NCBI GenBank assembly: GCA_041395625.1 | Contig: JAWLAE010000004.1 | Location: 186,001-250,000 of the forward strand | Length of the DNA stretch: 64,000 nucleotides | Source of the DNA: CADEED01 sp041395625 | Lineage (GTDB): Bacteria; Pseudomonadota; Gammaproteobacteria; Steroidobacterales; Steroidobacteraceae | Reading direction: 5' to 3' | In this document: positions 48,658-57,591 of the stretch, in pieces | Numbering within the stretch: the first letter of the stretch is position 1 | How the letters are laid out: each line of letters begins with the position of its first letter | Position numbers and translations under genes: made by a program | The notes under the pieces: model-generated | Database searches by the model: none | The model's input: the letters and a program-made list of their open reading frames with translations, nothing else | Told to the model about the DNA's origin: nothing

Positions 48658-49077
48658 TTGATTCGATTCGCCGTTGTTGTTCTGCTGACGCTGTCGCTTG
48701 CGGCCTGTAGCGGCGGCCGCATCTGGCCGTTCGGCAAGCAGGCGCCGCGCGCGCCGGAAACGGCCAGCACGTTTGTCTTCGAGGGCAATGGGGCGAGCGT
48801 TCCCCAGTACTGGCGACGCAACACAGTCGTGATCGATCTGCAGGGGGTCGGCGGCAGCGGGGCGATGACCGCGCGCCTCGGAGACGGCCACCGCTGGCCG
48901 ATGCGCGTGGCGGTGCGTGTGCGGCCCGGCAGCTTCGGTGAGCTCGAAGTGTACGGCGCGCAGCGCGTGATCCTGCCCGTTCCCGAAGACGGCACGGCGT
49001 TCGTCGATCTCGAATTGCCATCCAGCATTTATCGCCGCGACACAGCAGCTCTCCAGATCAGCTGGCGCGCGCGCTAG
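48658..49077 (+). CDS. Small predicted lipoprotein
   Basis: A 139-residue protein with a lipoprotein signal: MIRFAVVVLLTLSLAAC, with Cys17 in the lipobox LAAC. The mature part is beta-rich (TVVIDLQGVGGSG, MRVAVRVRPGSFGELEVYG) and ends LQISWRAR. No family was recognised. The start is a TTG at 48658, chosen because GGGAGG lies 6 bases upstream and because it places the signal peptide exactly. An ATG far upstream (48613) has no ribosome site. It converges on apaH. Confidence 0.78.
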   Translation: MIRFAVVVLLTLSLAACSGGRIWPFGKQAPRAPETASTFVFEGNGASVPQYWRRNTVVIDLQGVGGSGAMTARLGDGHRWPMRVAVRVRPGSFGELEVYGAQRVILPVPEDGTAFVDLELPSSIYRRDTAALQISWRAR

Positions 49078-49082
49078 GCGCG

Positions 49083-49913
49083 CTAGTGCGGATTCTGGTA
49101 GCCGGCGCAGGGCACCTGTATCGGCGGACGTTCTGGATCGTCCAGGTCGACTGCAGTCAAAGCGCCACCCCAGACACAACCTGTATCGAGCGCCAACAGG
49201 CGGGGCCGGCGTAAAAAGCCGAGCGTTGACCAGTGCCCGAAGATCACGCGCGCAGTGGCACTGGCGCGCTGCGGATGCTCGAACCATGGTAGGTAGTTGT
49301 CTGGTGCCTCCGCCGGCGCACCCTTGAACTGCAAGTCGACGGTACCGTTCGCGGTACAGACCCGCAACCGCGTCAGCACATTCACGACCAGGCGATTGCG
49401 GTCGTCACCGTGGAGCGTCGCTCGCCAGCGATCGGGCTCGTTGCCATACATGTGCTGAAAGAACCTGGCAGGGTCGCGCAGCATGGCGGCGTGCACTTCC
49501 CGGGCTAAAGTGGCCGTCAGGTCGGCGGACCACTCGGGCACCAGTCCGGCGTGGATCAGCAGATCGTTGCGTGCGGCGTCCCAATGCGCGAGCGGCCGAT
49601 GCAGCAACCACTCCAGCAACTTGTTGCATTCCGGATCCTCCAACAGCCCGAGCAGCGTGTCGCCACGCTTCAGCCCGCGCTTTGGTCCCAATGCTACCGC
49701 CAGGACGTGCAGATCGTGATTGCCCAGCACCACGATCGCGTTGGCATCGAGCGCCTGCACGAGCTGCAAAGCGCCGAGTGAATCGGGCCCGCGATTGACG
49801 ATGTCACCCGCGAACCAGAGTTCATCGCGATCGGCCTTGAATTCGATCGAGCGCAGCAACTGTTCGAGCTCTGCTCGACAGCCCTGCACGTCGCCTATGG
49901 CATAGCGGGCCAT
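49083..49913 (-). CDS. apaH: Diadenosine tetraphosphatase
   Basis: A 276-residue metallophosphatase that cleaves Ap4A symmetrically to two ADP and removes Np4 caps from RNA. The PPP-family motifs GDVQGC (residues 7-12), GDIVNRGPDS and GNHDLH are in order. It is the last gene of lptD-surA-pdxA-rsmA-apaG-apaH, the E. coli arrangement, 12 bases after apaG. folA, which follows apaH in E. coli, is 4 kb away here. Confidence 0.97.
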   Translation of the reverse strand: MARYAIGDVQGCRAELEQLLRSIEFKADRDELWFAGDIVNRGPDSLGALQLVQALDANAIVVLGNHDLHVLAVALGPKRGLKRGDTLLGLLEDPECNKLLEWLLHRPLAHWDAARNDLLIHAGLVPEWSADLTATLAREVHAAMLRDPARFFQHMYGNEPDRWRATLHGDDRNRLVVNVLTRLRVCTANGTVDLQFKGAPAEAPDNYLPWFEHPQRASATARVIFGHWSTLGFLRRPRLLALDTGCVWGGALTAVDLDDPERPPIQVPCAGYQNPH

Positions 49914-49925
49914 CCGGCTGAGTCG

Positions 49926-50303
49926 TTAGTGCAAGACACCCGGAATTGCCAGTCGAAACGCCGGGATGGGTGCATCGAATTGCGCACCGTCGTCGGCCAC
50001 CATCTGATAACTGCCGTGCATCGAGCCGACCGGCGTTTCGAGCACCGCGCCGCTCGAATACCGAAACCCCTGGCCGGGCGCAAGATGTGGTTGTTCGCCG
50101 ACGACACCATCGCCACGCACTTCCTGCACCTTGCCGTTCGCATCGGTGATGATCCAATGGCGCGTCAGCAATTGCGCCGGTTGTGGTCCCTCATTGCGGA
50201 TCGTTATCGTGTATGCGAACACGTAGCGATGATCCTTGGGCTCGGACTGCTCTTCGAGATAGGCAGTCTCAACGTCGATCAGAATCTTGCAGATGGTGCT
50301 CAT
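49926..50303 (-). CDS. apaG: ApaG / DUF525 protein
   Basis: A 125-residue fibronectin-III-like protein. YVFAYTITIRNEGPQPAQLLTRHWIITDANG and VRGDGVVGEQPHLAPG are the family hallmarks. Its exact role is unsettled (pyrophosphate/nucleotide binding suggested). The ATG overlaps the rsmA stop (ATGA). Confidence 0.97.
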   Translation of the reverse strand: MSTICKILIDVETAYLEEQSEPKDHRYVFAYTITIRNEGPQPAQLLTRHWIITDANGKVQEVRGDGVVGEQPHLAPGQGFRYSSGAVLETPVGSMHGSYQMVADDGAQFDAPIPAFRLAIPGVLH

Positions 50304-51112
50304 GAGGTGTTCGAGTCTAGCGCAGTTTGAGGGTTCCGTTCCGCAATGCAGCAGGCGGCGAGCCGGGCAAAGTCGGCCGGCGCAAGGGTCTCGGCGCGAC
50401 AGCCTGGATCGATGGCGCAGCGCTCGATCGCCGCAGCATCGATCAACGTGCGCAGCGCATTGCGCAGCGTCTTGCGGCGCTGCGAGAAGGCTGCAGCCAC
50501 CAGGCGCGCGTAGGCCGGCGGCACAGTGAAGGCCGGCTCCGGCAACATCCGCAGCCGAATCACCGCCGACCGGACGGATGGGGGTGGCGAGAACGCGCCG
50601 GGACCCAGCTCGAGCAGCCGTGTGGTCTCCGCATACGGCGCCAGCATCACTGTCAGGCGACCGTAGTCTTTCGAGCCGGGCGCGGCCACGATTCGATCGA
50701 CCACTTCTTTTTGCAACATCACGTGCAGGTCGTCGATCGCCGTACGTTGGTCGAGCAAATGGAACAACAGGGGCGTGGAGATGTTGTAGGGCAAGTTGCC
50801 AACAATGCGCAGTCGTCCGCCGCGTCGGGCTGCAAGTGACGCGAAATCGAACTCGAGCGCGTCAGCGACATGCAGGCGGAAGCCAGCTTCCCCCGCATAG
50901 TGTTCGTGCAATCCTGCGGCCAGATCACGATCGATCTCGATGGCGTCCAATTCGCCAGCTTGTCTCAGCAGCGCCGCGGTGATCGCGCCACGACCAGGGC
51001 CGATTTCTACCAACCGATCCGTGCGAGTCGGCGCGATTGCTGCGACGATGCGCTCAATGGCGTGGCGGTCGTGCAGGAAGTGCTGGCCGAAGCGTTTCCG
51101 CGTGACGCTCAC
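50300..51112 (-). CDS. rsmA: 16S rRNA m6(2)A1518/A1519 dimethyltransferase
   Basis: A 270-residue SAM enzyme (KsgA) that dimethylates two adenines at the 3' end of 16S rRNA, a late 30S assembly checkpoint. Motifs are RFGQHFLHD at the N-terminus, EIGPGRGAIT (motif I, about residue 37) and NLPYNISTPLLFHL (motif IV, about 105). It starts at a GTG that overlaps the pdxA stop (GTGA). Confidence 0.97.
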   Translation of the reverse strand: MSVTRKRFGQHFLHDRHAIERIVAAIAPTRTDRLVEIGPGRGAITAALLRQAGELDAIEIDRDLAAGLHEHYAGEAGFRLHVADALEFDFASLAARRGGRLRIVGNLPYNISTPLLFHLLDQRTAIDDLHVMLQKEVVDRIVAAPGSKDYGRLTVMLAPYAETTRLLELGPGAFSPPPSVRSAVIRLRMLPEPAFTVPPAYARLVAAAFSQRRKTLRNALRTLIDAAAIERCAIDPGCRAETLAPADFARLAACCIAERNPQTALDSNTS

Positions 51113-52113
51113 GGTGCCAGTCCGCGGCGCGCCTGTTCGGCAAGCTCGATTGCCAGTGCGACGGCCTGCTCGAGACTGCCACTGTCAGCGCGGCCGCTGC
51201 CGGCAATGTCGAGGGCTGTGCCATGGTCTACCGATGTTCTGATGATCGGCAAACCCAGCGTGACGTTGACCGCCTGTCCAAAGCTCGCGTGTTTGAGTGC
51301 CGGCAGTCCCTGGTCGTGATACATCGCCAGTACGACGTCGAAAGTTTGCCAGGTCCGCGCCACCAACACCGTATCGGCCGGCATAGGTCCTGTGACATCG
51401 AGGCCGCTGCGCCGTGCTCGATCGATGGCTGGGCCGATGACGCGCTGCTCTTCGTCGCCCAGGTGACCGGACTCGCCGGCGTGGGGGTTCAAGCCGCACA
51501 CGGCGATCCTGGGCCGTGCAATGCCCCACAAACGACGCAAGTCCTGGTCGATGATGGTGAGCACTTCGTCGAGCAGCCGCGAGTCGATGGCGTCAGGTAC
51601 CGCACGCAGCGGCAGGTGCGTCGTCGCCAAGGCGACGCGCAGCTGTTGCGACACTAACAACATCACCGGGCGTGGCGTGCCCAGCTTGTGCGCGAGATAC
51701 TCGGTGTGGCCGCTGAAGGGGACGCCGGCCTGATTGATGACGCTCTTCTGCACGGGCGCCGTCACCATTGCATCGAACGCTCCGTCTGCGATACCGGCGA
51801 GCGCGCGGTCGAGCAGTTTGAGAACGTGGTTGGCATTGGCAGGGTCTGGTTTGCCGGCAACTGCGCGCGTCGCCAATGGTTCGTGGAGCACGCGCACGCT
51901 GCCGCGTTTCGCCGCCGCCGCGTCATCTGAACGCCATTCTTCGAATGTTACGTCGGGATGCAGGTCGCCTGCGCGTTGTCTGAGCAGTGGCAGATCGCCG
52001 AGCACGACGATCTCGGCTGCGAACTGAGCTCGTCCCAAGGCGGCGCAGATGTCCGGCCCGATACCGGCCGGCTCACCTGCGGTAACGACGATCCTGGGTG
52101 CGTCCCTCGTCAT
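51109..52113 (-). CDS. pdxA: 4-hydroxythreonine-4-phosphate dehydrogenase
   Basis: A 334-residue enzyme of the DXP-dependent vitamin B6 pathway, giving 3-amino-2-oxopropyl phosphate for PLP ring closure. VTAGEPAGIGPDI (residues 10-22), FSGHTEYLA (His ligand), CGLNPHAGESGH (His ligand) and MYHDQGLPALK (His ligand) define the metal site. It lies 23 bases after surA. PLP enzymes in the window (gcvP, kynU, decarboxylase) need its product. Confidence 0.97.
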   Translation of the reverse strand: MTRDAPRIVVTAGEPAGIGPDICAALGRAQFAAEIVVLGDLPLLRQRAGDLHPDVTFEEWRSDDAAAAKRGSVRVLHEPLATRAVAGKPDPANANHVLKLLDRALAGIADGAFDAMVTAPVQKSVINQAGVPFSGHTEYLAHKLGTPRPVMLLVSQQLRVALATTHLPLRAVPDAIDSRLLDEVLTIIDQDLRRLWGIARPRIAVCGLNPHAGESGHLGDEEQRVIGPAIDRARRSGLDVTGPMPADTVLVARTWQTFDVVLAMYHDQGLPALKHASFGQAVNVTLGLPIIRTSVDHGTALDIAGSGRADSGSLEQAVALAIELAEQARRGLAP

Positions 52114-52136
52114 CAGGACCGGTTGCCTCGGCGTGG

Positions 52137-53447
52137 CTACAATTTGTACTCGACGTAGGCCTCATCACGCAGCCGGCGTAACCAAAGCTCGGTTTCTTCG
52201 TCCGCTTTGCTTTCGCGCAGCTGCGCAAATGCGCGCTGCTGGCGCATCTCATCGGTGCTGTCGAACTCGCGCTTGCCCAGGAGTTGCACGATATGCCAGC
52301 CAAACTGGGTTCGAAACGGCTGACTGATTTCGTCGACCGCGAGCGACTCCAGCACCTGCTCGAACTCGGGCACGAAGGAGCCCGGCCCCGTCCAGCCGAG
52401 ATCGCCGCCTTCCACCGCCGAACCGGGATCTTCCGAGGTAGCCTGCGCGATGGCACCGAAGTCTTCACCCTTCAGCAGGCGCTCGCGAATGGCCTCGAGA
52501 CGCAGTTTCACCGTTGCATCATCCAGCAGTTCGGTGGGCTTGAGAAGAATATGGCGTGCGTGCACCTGCTCGACGATCGTCTGGGTGTTGCCGCGCACCT
52601 CGTTGAGCCGAATGATGTGGTAGCCCGACGGCGTGCGCAACGGTTCACTGACATCCCCCGCCTTCATCTTGGCGACCAGCTCGGCGAGAAACGTCGGCAG
52701 CTCGGGGCCCTTGCGCCAGCCGAGTGTGCCGCCATCGAGTGCGGTCTGCGAATTCGAGAACTGTACGGCGAGCCGTGCGAAATCCTCGCCCTGGGAGGCG
52801 CGCTGATATACCTCATCGGATCGTTTGGCGGCAGTATCCAGCTGATCGGGCGTCGCCGCCTGCGGCACGGCGATCAGGATATGCGAGACGTTGTACTCAT
52901 TGGCGTCCGACGGCAGCTTGCTTTGCTTGTCGACATACTGCTGCAGCTCACGCGGCGAGACGTTGATGCGGGCGATCACATCGCGCTGCCGCAACATCTG
53001 CAAGGTGAGTTCCTTGCGGATACCATCGCGGTACGCGGCATAGTCGATGCCTTGTGCTTCCAGCGCGCGTGGTAGCTGCGCGAGCGGGATATTGTTGCGA
53101 GCAGCCACTTCGGTGAGCGCGTTGTTCAGCGCTTCGTCGGATACCCTGATACCACCCCGGTCGGCACGCTGCATTTGCAACTCCTGCATCACCAGCCGCT
53201 CGAGCACCTGCTGGCGCAGAATATTCTGCGGCGGCATTTCCTGGTTCTGCGCTCGCAAGCGCTCGGTGATGAGCGTCACCTGATCCTCCAGCTCGCTTTG
53301 CAGCACGATGCCGTCATTGACGACCGCCGCAACGCGGTCGAGCAGTTCGCCCTTCGAGCCCAGATCGCGCGTCTGCGCCAGGACGGCAGCCGTCGGCAGG
53401 CAGAGCGCGGTGAGCAAAAAGATAACGGCGCGAGTACTGAAAAGCAT
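52137..53447 (-). CDS. surA: Periplasmic chaperone / PPIase SurA
   Basis: A 436-residue protein with a signal peptide cleaved near VLAQ (residue 25). An N-terminal chaperone module (residues 30-185) is followed by two parvulin-type PPIase domains (about 186-285 with YNVSHILIAVP and 297-395 with VHARHILLKP). It escorts outer-membrane proteins, including LptD, to BAM. The ATG at 53447 was chosen over a TTG four codons upstream. It follows lptD by 42 bases. Confidence 0.96.
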   Translation of the reverse strand: MLFSTRAVIFLLTALCLPTAAVLAQTRDLGSKGELLDRVAAVVNDGIVLQSELEDQVTLITERLRAQNQEMPPQNILRQQVLERLVMQELQMQRADRGGIRVSDEALNNALTEVAARNNIPLAQLPRALEAQGIDYAAYRDGIRKELTLQMLRQRDVIARINVSPRELQQYVDKQSKLPSDANEYNVSHILIAVPQAATPDQLDTAAKRSDEVYQRASQGEDFARLAVQFSNSQTALDGGTLGWRKGPELPTFLAELVAKMKAGDVSEPLRTPSGYHIIRLNEVRGNTQTIVEQVHARHILLKPTELLDDATVKLRLEAIRERLLKGEDFGAIAQATSEDPGSAVEGGDLGWTGPGSFVPEFEQVLESLAVDEISQPFRTQFGWHIVQLLGKREFDSTDEMRQQRAFAQLRESKADEETELWLRRLRDEAYVEYKL

Positions 53448-53489
53448 GGCGTGTTCCAAGTATTTCGTTACGGATCAGAGACTTGAGGT

Positions 53490-55730
53490 TCAGCGAGCCG
53501 ACTTCTCCGGCGAGTATCCCCGAATCGAGCGCGCGAGGAAAGCATCGGCTGGTGTTCCGACACTGGCGAGGCCGGTGAGTTCCAGCTGCAGGAACACACC
53601 GGTGTCCTGTTCGCCGGTGCGCGAAGACACGAACCGGCGCGCCACGGTGCGCACGCGCCAGCAACAGGCGCGGTACTCGAAACCCGCGAACTGGTCGAGC
53701 GACTCGTTCTCGCGCAGCGAATAGATCACCCGCGCGAACGCCGACCACCGCGCGCCGATTGGCCAGGCTGCAGAAACTTCGGCTTGCTCGATGCTGTTGC
53801 GTTGCGAGCGATAGGCGAGATTGACGACCCGGTCGTTGCCCGGTCGATACTGTATGGAGAACTGCGCTCGCTCGCTGCGATTGTCCTCGGGGTTGAATTG
53901 CAGCGCGGCGTCGAGCGACCAATCGTTGTAAGCTGTTAGCCTGAGCTGCGCGACGAAATCTGATTTGTTGCGATTGGGCGTCGTCTCATCTGGCAGTGAA
54001 ACCCGCGTTCGCTCGAAATAGAACGCCTGGCCAAGCGTCAGGGAGACGAACTGCGCGCCGCTGGCGGTATCGAACAAACGACTGGTGACGCCGATACTGA
54101 GCTGGTTTGCATCGCTCACACGGTCTGCGCCCGTGTAGCGCGTAGTGCGAAACAGCTGTACGGTATTGAGATCCGGGACGATCGTGTCGAAGACCGGCAG
54201 CTCGTCCTGTGCGCGGTACGGTGTATACAAATAGAGCGCGCGAGGTTCCAGGGTCAGCCGGCGCTGGCCCCGAGAGCCAGAGGGGCGCTCGAGTATGACC
54301 CCACTATCGAGCGTGACGAACGGCAGCTCACGACTGGGTGAGTCGTTAACGCCCGCTGCGGTGTTGTTGAGTGAATAAGAGGTGTAGCGGTAGCCCGCCT
54401 GGGGGCGCAGGAAATAGCCTGGCCCGCTCCAGTCGAAACCCAGGCGCGGCGCGGCGTCCAGGCGCCAGCCTGTCACCCCAGTGCTGCGTTCGAAGTTCAC
54501 GAGTTCGGAGTCGAATCCCCAAGCCAATCCGCCGACATTCCCCAGCGTCCACTCGCCGTTGGCCACGAGTCGCGGCACACGCGTATATGGACGATCGATC
54601 AGTGCCAGTTCGCTGTCGAGGATCTGAAAGTGCTGTGCCTGCGCGCGCAGCGTCCAATTGAGGTCGCGGTAGGAGAATTCCGCAAATCGTTCGGTGAACG
54701 GGATGCTGGTGTTCTCCGAGCCGCGCGCGAAATCTTCGAAATAGCTGTTGTCACTCACATGCGTGGCATCGGCCGTAAATTGCCAGCGCGACGGCAGTTG
54801 ATAGCGCTGCTCGAGATGCACGCGACCGCGATCGCTGTCCGTGAGTTGATCGCGCGGCAGGTAATTGAATTCCAGCAGTGCGCGCTGCCTGGCACTGAGG
54901 AAGCGGAACTCGCCGCCGAGATCGAGCCCCCGCTTGGCGTAGATCGCCGGCGCGAAGGTCAGATCCACATTGGGGGCGATGTTCCAGTAGTAAGGCACGG
55001 TGAGCTCGACGCCGTTACGTGACGACACGCCGACGTCGGGGAACAGAAAGCCGCTCTTGCGCTGCGGGCCAAGAGGAAAAGAAATCCACGGCGTGTACAG
55101 TATCGGCACACCCTTGAACTCGATCCGCGCATTGCGACCTGTGCCGTTGCGCGTGCGGGGATCGAGGGCGATCTGGCTTGCCTGGATGCGCCAGGCTTCG
55201 TCATCCACCGGACAGCCAGTGAACGAGACGTCGTCGAACTCGAAACGACCGCCAGGTTCGAGCCGCATGGCTCTGGCGCTACCGCGCGCATTGCGTTCCA
55301 GCAACTCGAACTCTGCGCCCTCGAATTCCGCACCCAACACCTGCGAGTAGCTGCCGCTGCCGCCCGTGGCGCGCACGAGCGAGTCTTCGTATTGCACGGA
55401 ACCGATGACACGGAATTCGCCAGTTGCGGCGTCATAGGTGACCTGATCGGCGCGAATTCGCTTGTCGTTTTGCCGGACTTCAACATTGCCCGACAGGTCC
55501 GCGTCCCCGGACGCTTCCACGTCGGCGACGTCGCTCGCGATGATGATTCGGTCGGATGCGGTACTGTCGGTCGGACCAATGTCGAGTGAACCAGTGTCGA
55601 GCGGCTGCAGCGGCGGAATCGCCGTGTTGGGCGTGCACACGGGGTCGGCAGCGAGGGCCCATGGGGCGCCCAACAGCAAACCGACGCCCATCGCGGCATG
55701 AAAACCGCGGCCCAAGCCAATGTCTCGCAT
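53490..55730 (-). CDS. lptD: LPS-assembly outer-membrane protein LptD
   Basis: A 746-residue protein with signal peptide (cleavage near WALAAD), a LptA-like jellyroll domain (about residues 50-200, DADLSGNVEVRQNDKRIRADQVTYD) and a 26-strand-type barrel. With LptE it inserts LPS in the outer leaflet. The start is either the ATG at 55730 or one at 55742. I prefer 55730, because the 55742 codon lies within the ATTATAAT box that looks like a promoter element. It heads the lptD-surA-pdxA-rsmA-apaG-apaH operon. Confidence 0.95.
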   Translation of the reverse strand: MRDIGLGRGFHAAMGVGLLLGAPWALAADPVCTPNTAIPPLQPLDTGSLDIGPTDSTASDRIIIASDVADVEASGDADLSGNVEVRQNDKRIRADQVTYDAATGEFRVIGSVQYEDSLVRATGGSGSYSQVLGAEFEGAEFELLERNARGSARAMRLEPGGRFEFDDVSFTGCPVDDEAWRIQASQIALDPRTRNGTGRNARIEFKGVPILYTPWISFPLGPQRKSGFLFPDVGVSSRNGVELTVPYYWNIAPNVDLTFAPAIYAKRGLDLGGEFRFLSARQRALLEFNYLPRDQLTDSDRGRVHLEQRYQLPSRWQFTADATHVSDNSYFEDFARGSENTSIPFTERFAEFSYRDLNWTLRAQAQHFQILDSELALIDRPYTRVPRLVANGEWTLGNVGGLAWGFDSELVNFERSTGVTGWRLDAAPRLGFDWSGPGYFLRPQAGYRYTSYSLNNTAAGVNDSPSRELPFVTLDSGVILERPSGSRGQRRLTLEPRALYLYTPYRAQDELPVFDTIVPDLNTVQLFRTTRYTGADRVSDANQLSIGVTSRLFDTASGAQFVSLTLGQAFYFERTRVSLPDETTPNRNKSDFVAQLRLTAYNDWSLDAALQFNPEDNRSERAQFSIQYRPGNDRVVNLAYRSQRNSIEQAEVSAAWPIGARWSAFARVIYSLRENESLDQFAGFEYRACCWRVRTVARRFVSSRTGEQDTGVFLQLELTGLASVGTPADAFLARSIRGYSPEKSAR

Positions 55731-55740
55731 GATGTGAGAC

Positions 55741-55748
55741 ATTATAAT
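55741..55748. promoter_or_regulatory. Symmetric -10 element ATTATAAT between lptD and amgK
   Basis: ATTATAAT is its own reverse complement, so TATAAT reads in both directions: 55743-55748 on plus and 55746-55741 on minus. Plus transcription would give amgK a leader of about 25 bases. Minus transcription would begin a few bases before the ATG at 55730 of lptD. The two promoters could then compete for one box. Confidence 0.55.
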
Positions 55749-55778
55749 GCCCGTTTCACTCCACCGCCGATCCACTGC

Positions 55779-56867
55779 ATGCATCAAAAAGACCCGCGGC
55801 TCGCCGAACTGAAGAGCTGGCTGACAACAGGGCTGCGTTGGCGAGTGAAGCGGATCGCACCGGCGTCGGCCGATGCCAGTTTTCGCCGCTATTTCCGGGT
55901 CTGGCGTGATGCCGCGACTTTCGTCGTGATGGATGCGCCGCCCGAAAAAGAGGACAGCGCGCCGTATCTGAAAGTCTCCAAGCTACTGGCGGCGACGGGC
56001 ATACACGTGCCCCAGGTGCACGAGGCAGACCTGCGCCGCGGCTATGTCGTTCTCGAGGACCTGGGCGATACCCAGTATCTGACGCGCTTGCGAGCCGGCG
56101 GCCATGCGGACTCACTCTACGGCGATGCGCTCGCGTGCCTGGCGCGCTTGCAGGTCGAAGGGCTCGAGGCGGCGCGGCAGCTCCCGCCCTACGATCGCGC
56201 GCCCTTGTCCCGTGAACTCAATCTGATGCCCGAGTGGTTCCTGGAGCGCCATCTCAAGCTCACGCTCACGCCCGAAGAACGCGCGCTGCTCACCGTCACC
56301 TTCGAGTTCCTGATGTCCGAAGTGCTCGAGCAGCCGATGGTGTTCGTCCATCGTGATTTTCACTCCCGCAATCTCATGGTCACGGCCACTAATAACCCAG
56401 GTGTGCTGGACTTCCAGGACGCGTTGCGGGGCCCGATTGGCTACGACCTGGTGTCCCTGCTGAAAGACTGCTACATCGCCTGGCCACGTTCGAGAGTCGA
56501 GGCCTGGCTGCGGGATCATCGCCGCCTCGTGCGAGCGCGCGGACTGGACACAGGTGCGGACGACCAAGAGTTCCTGCGCTGGTTCGATCTCGCCGGGGTC
56601 CAGCGGCACCTGAAAGTGCTGGGGATTTTCGCGCGCCTCTGGCATCGGGACGGCAAGGTGGGCTATCTGGGCGATCTGCCGCTCACCTTGGACTATGTGC
56701 GCGACACCTGCGCACGCTATACGGAATTGACCGAGTTCGTGCGCTGGCTCGAAGTGAGGATCGTACCCAGACTGGCACCAGCCAACGTACGGGAGGTGAG
56801 TAGAAGCCAGCGCGGGCGGCCGGTCCGTGTCATCAAGAAGCGCAAGACAGCGCGCCGCGCCAAATAA
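55779..56867 (+). CDS. amgK: N-acetylmuramate/N-acetylglucosamine anomeric kinase AmgK
   Basis: A 362-residue aminoglycoside-phosphotransferase-fold kinase. It shows SADASFRRYFRVW (nucleotide loop), the catalytic loop VHRDFHSRNLMV (Asp about residue 203) and VLDFQDALRGPIGYDLVSLLKDC. AmgK phosphorylates MurNAc at C1 in the peptidoglycan recycling route that bypasses MurA and de novo synthesis and confers fosfomycin tolerance in Pseudomonas. murU follows 22 bases later. A basic tail (RPVRVIKKRKTARRAK) ends the protein. Confidence 0.93.
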   Translation: MHQKDPRLAELKSWLTTGLRWRVKRIAPASADASFRRYFRVWRDAATFVVMDAPPEKEDSAPYLKVSKLLAATGIHVPQVHEADLRRGYVVLEDLGDTQYLTRLRAGGHADSLYGDALACLARLQVEGLEAARQLPPYDRAPLSRELNLMPEWFLERHLKLTLTPEERALLTVTFEFLMSEVLEQPMVFVHRDFHSRNLMVTATNNPGVLDFQDALRGPIGYDLVSLLKDCYIAWPRSRVEAWLRDHRRLVRARGLDTGADDQEFLRWFDLAGVQRHLKVLGIFARLWHRDGKVGYLGDLPLTLDYVRDTCARYTELTEFVRWLEVRIVPRLAPANVREVSRSQRGRPVRVIKKRKTARRAK

Positions 56868-56889
56868 CACACTACTGAGTCAGCCGGTC

Positions 56890-57582
56890 ATGAAGTCAGC
56901 GATGCGGGCGATGATCCTGGCGGCCGGGCGAGGCGAGCGGATGCGGCCACTGACCGACGTGCTACCGAAGCCCTTGTTGTTAGTTTCTGGTCACCGTCTG
57001 ATCGAGTATCACTTGCAGCGACTGGTGACGGCAGGCTATCGGGAGATCGTCATCAACACAGCGTGGCTCGGTCATCTGCTGCCGGCGGTGCTCGGCGATG
57101 GTTCGCGCTACGGCGCGCACATCGCCTATAGTCATGAGCGACCCGAGGCGCTCGAAACCGGTGGCGGAGTTTTTCAGGCACTGCCGCTGCTGGGAGATCG
57201 GCCGTTCTTGTTAGTGAACGGGGATATCTGGACGGACATCGATTTCAGAACCGTCGAACTGCCGCCCCAGTCGCAGGCCCACCTCGTGCTGGTGAGCAAT
57301 CCGCCGCAGCATCCACGCGGCGACTTCATCCTGCGCGATGGTCGCATCGGCGAACACGATGATGCGACTAGCTGGACTTATTCCGGCGTTGGTATCTACA
57401 CGCACGAATTCTTTCGCGACTGCCAACCGGGCAAGTTCCCGCTGCTGCCGCTCTTGCGTCGCGCCATGGTCGACGATGCCTTGACCGGCCAGCTGCACGC
57501 CGGCCGCTGGCATGACATCGGTACACCGCTGCGGTTGACGATGCTCGATCTGGAACTGCGCGGCGACCGGCCTGCGGGGTAG
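56890..57582 (+). CDS. murU: MurNAc-1-phosphate uridylyltransferase MurU
   Basis: A 230-residue nucleotidyltransferase making UDP-MurNAc from MurNAc-1-P. The signature AMILAAGRGERMRPLTD with PKPLLLV comes at residues 7-31, and VNGDIWTD supplies the metal Asp. The ATG at 56890 is used. Its partner kinase gene amgK is directly upstream, as in Pseudomonas. Confidence 0.93.
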   Translation: MKSAMRAMILAAGRGERMRPLTDVLPKPLLLVSGHRLIEYHLQRLVTAGYREIVINTAWLGHLLPAVLGDGSRYGAHIAYSHERPEALETGGGVFQALPLLGDRPFLLVNGDIWTDIDFRTVELPPQSQAHLVLVSNPPQHPRGDFILRDGRIGEHDDATSWTYSGVGIYTHEFFRDCQPGKFPLLPLLRRAMVDDALTGQLHAGRWHDIGTPLRLTMLDLELRGDRPAG

Positions 57583-57585
57583 AAT
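57580..57585 (+). promoter_or_regulatory. -10 box TAGAAT before lipA
   Basis: TAGAAT overlaps the murU stop and ends 6 bases before the lipA ATG at 57592. Transcription would begin at the start codon. Confidence 0.4.
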
Positions 57586-57591
57586 CGCCGT

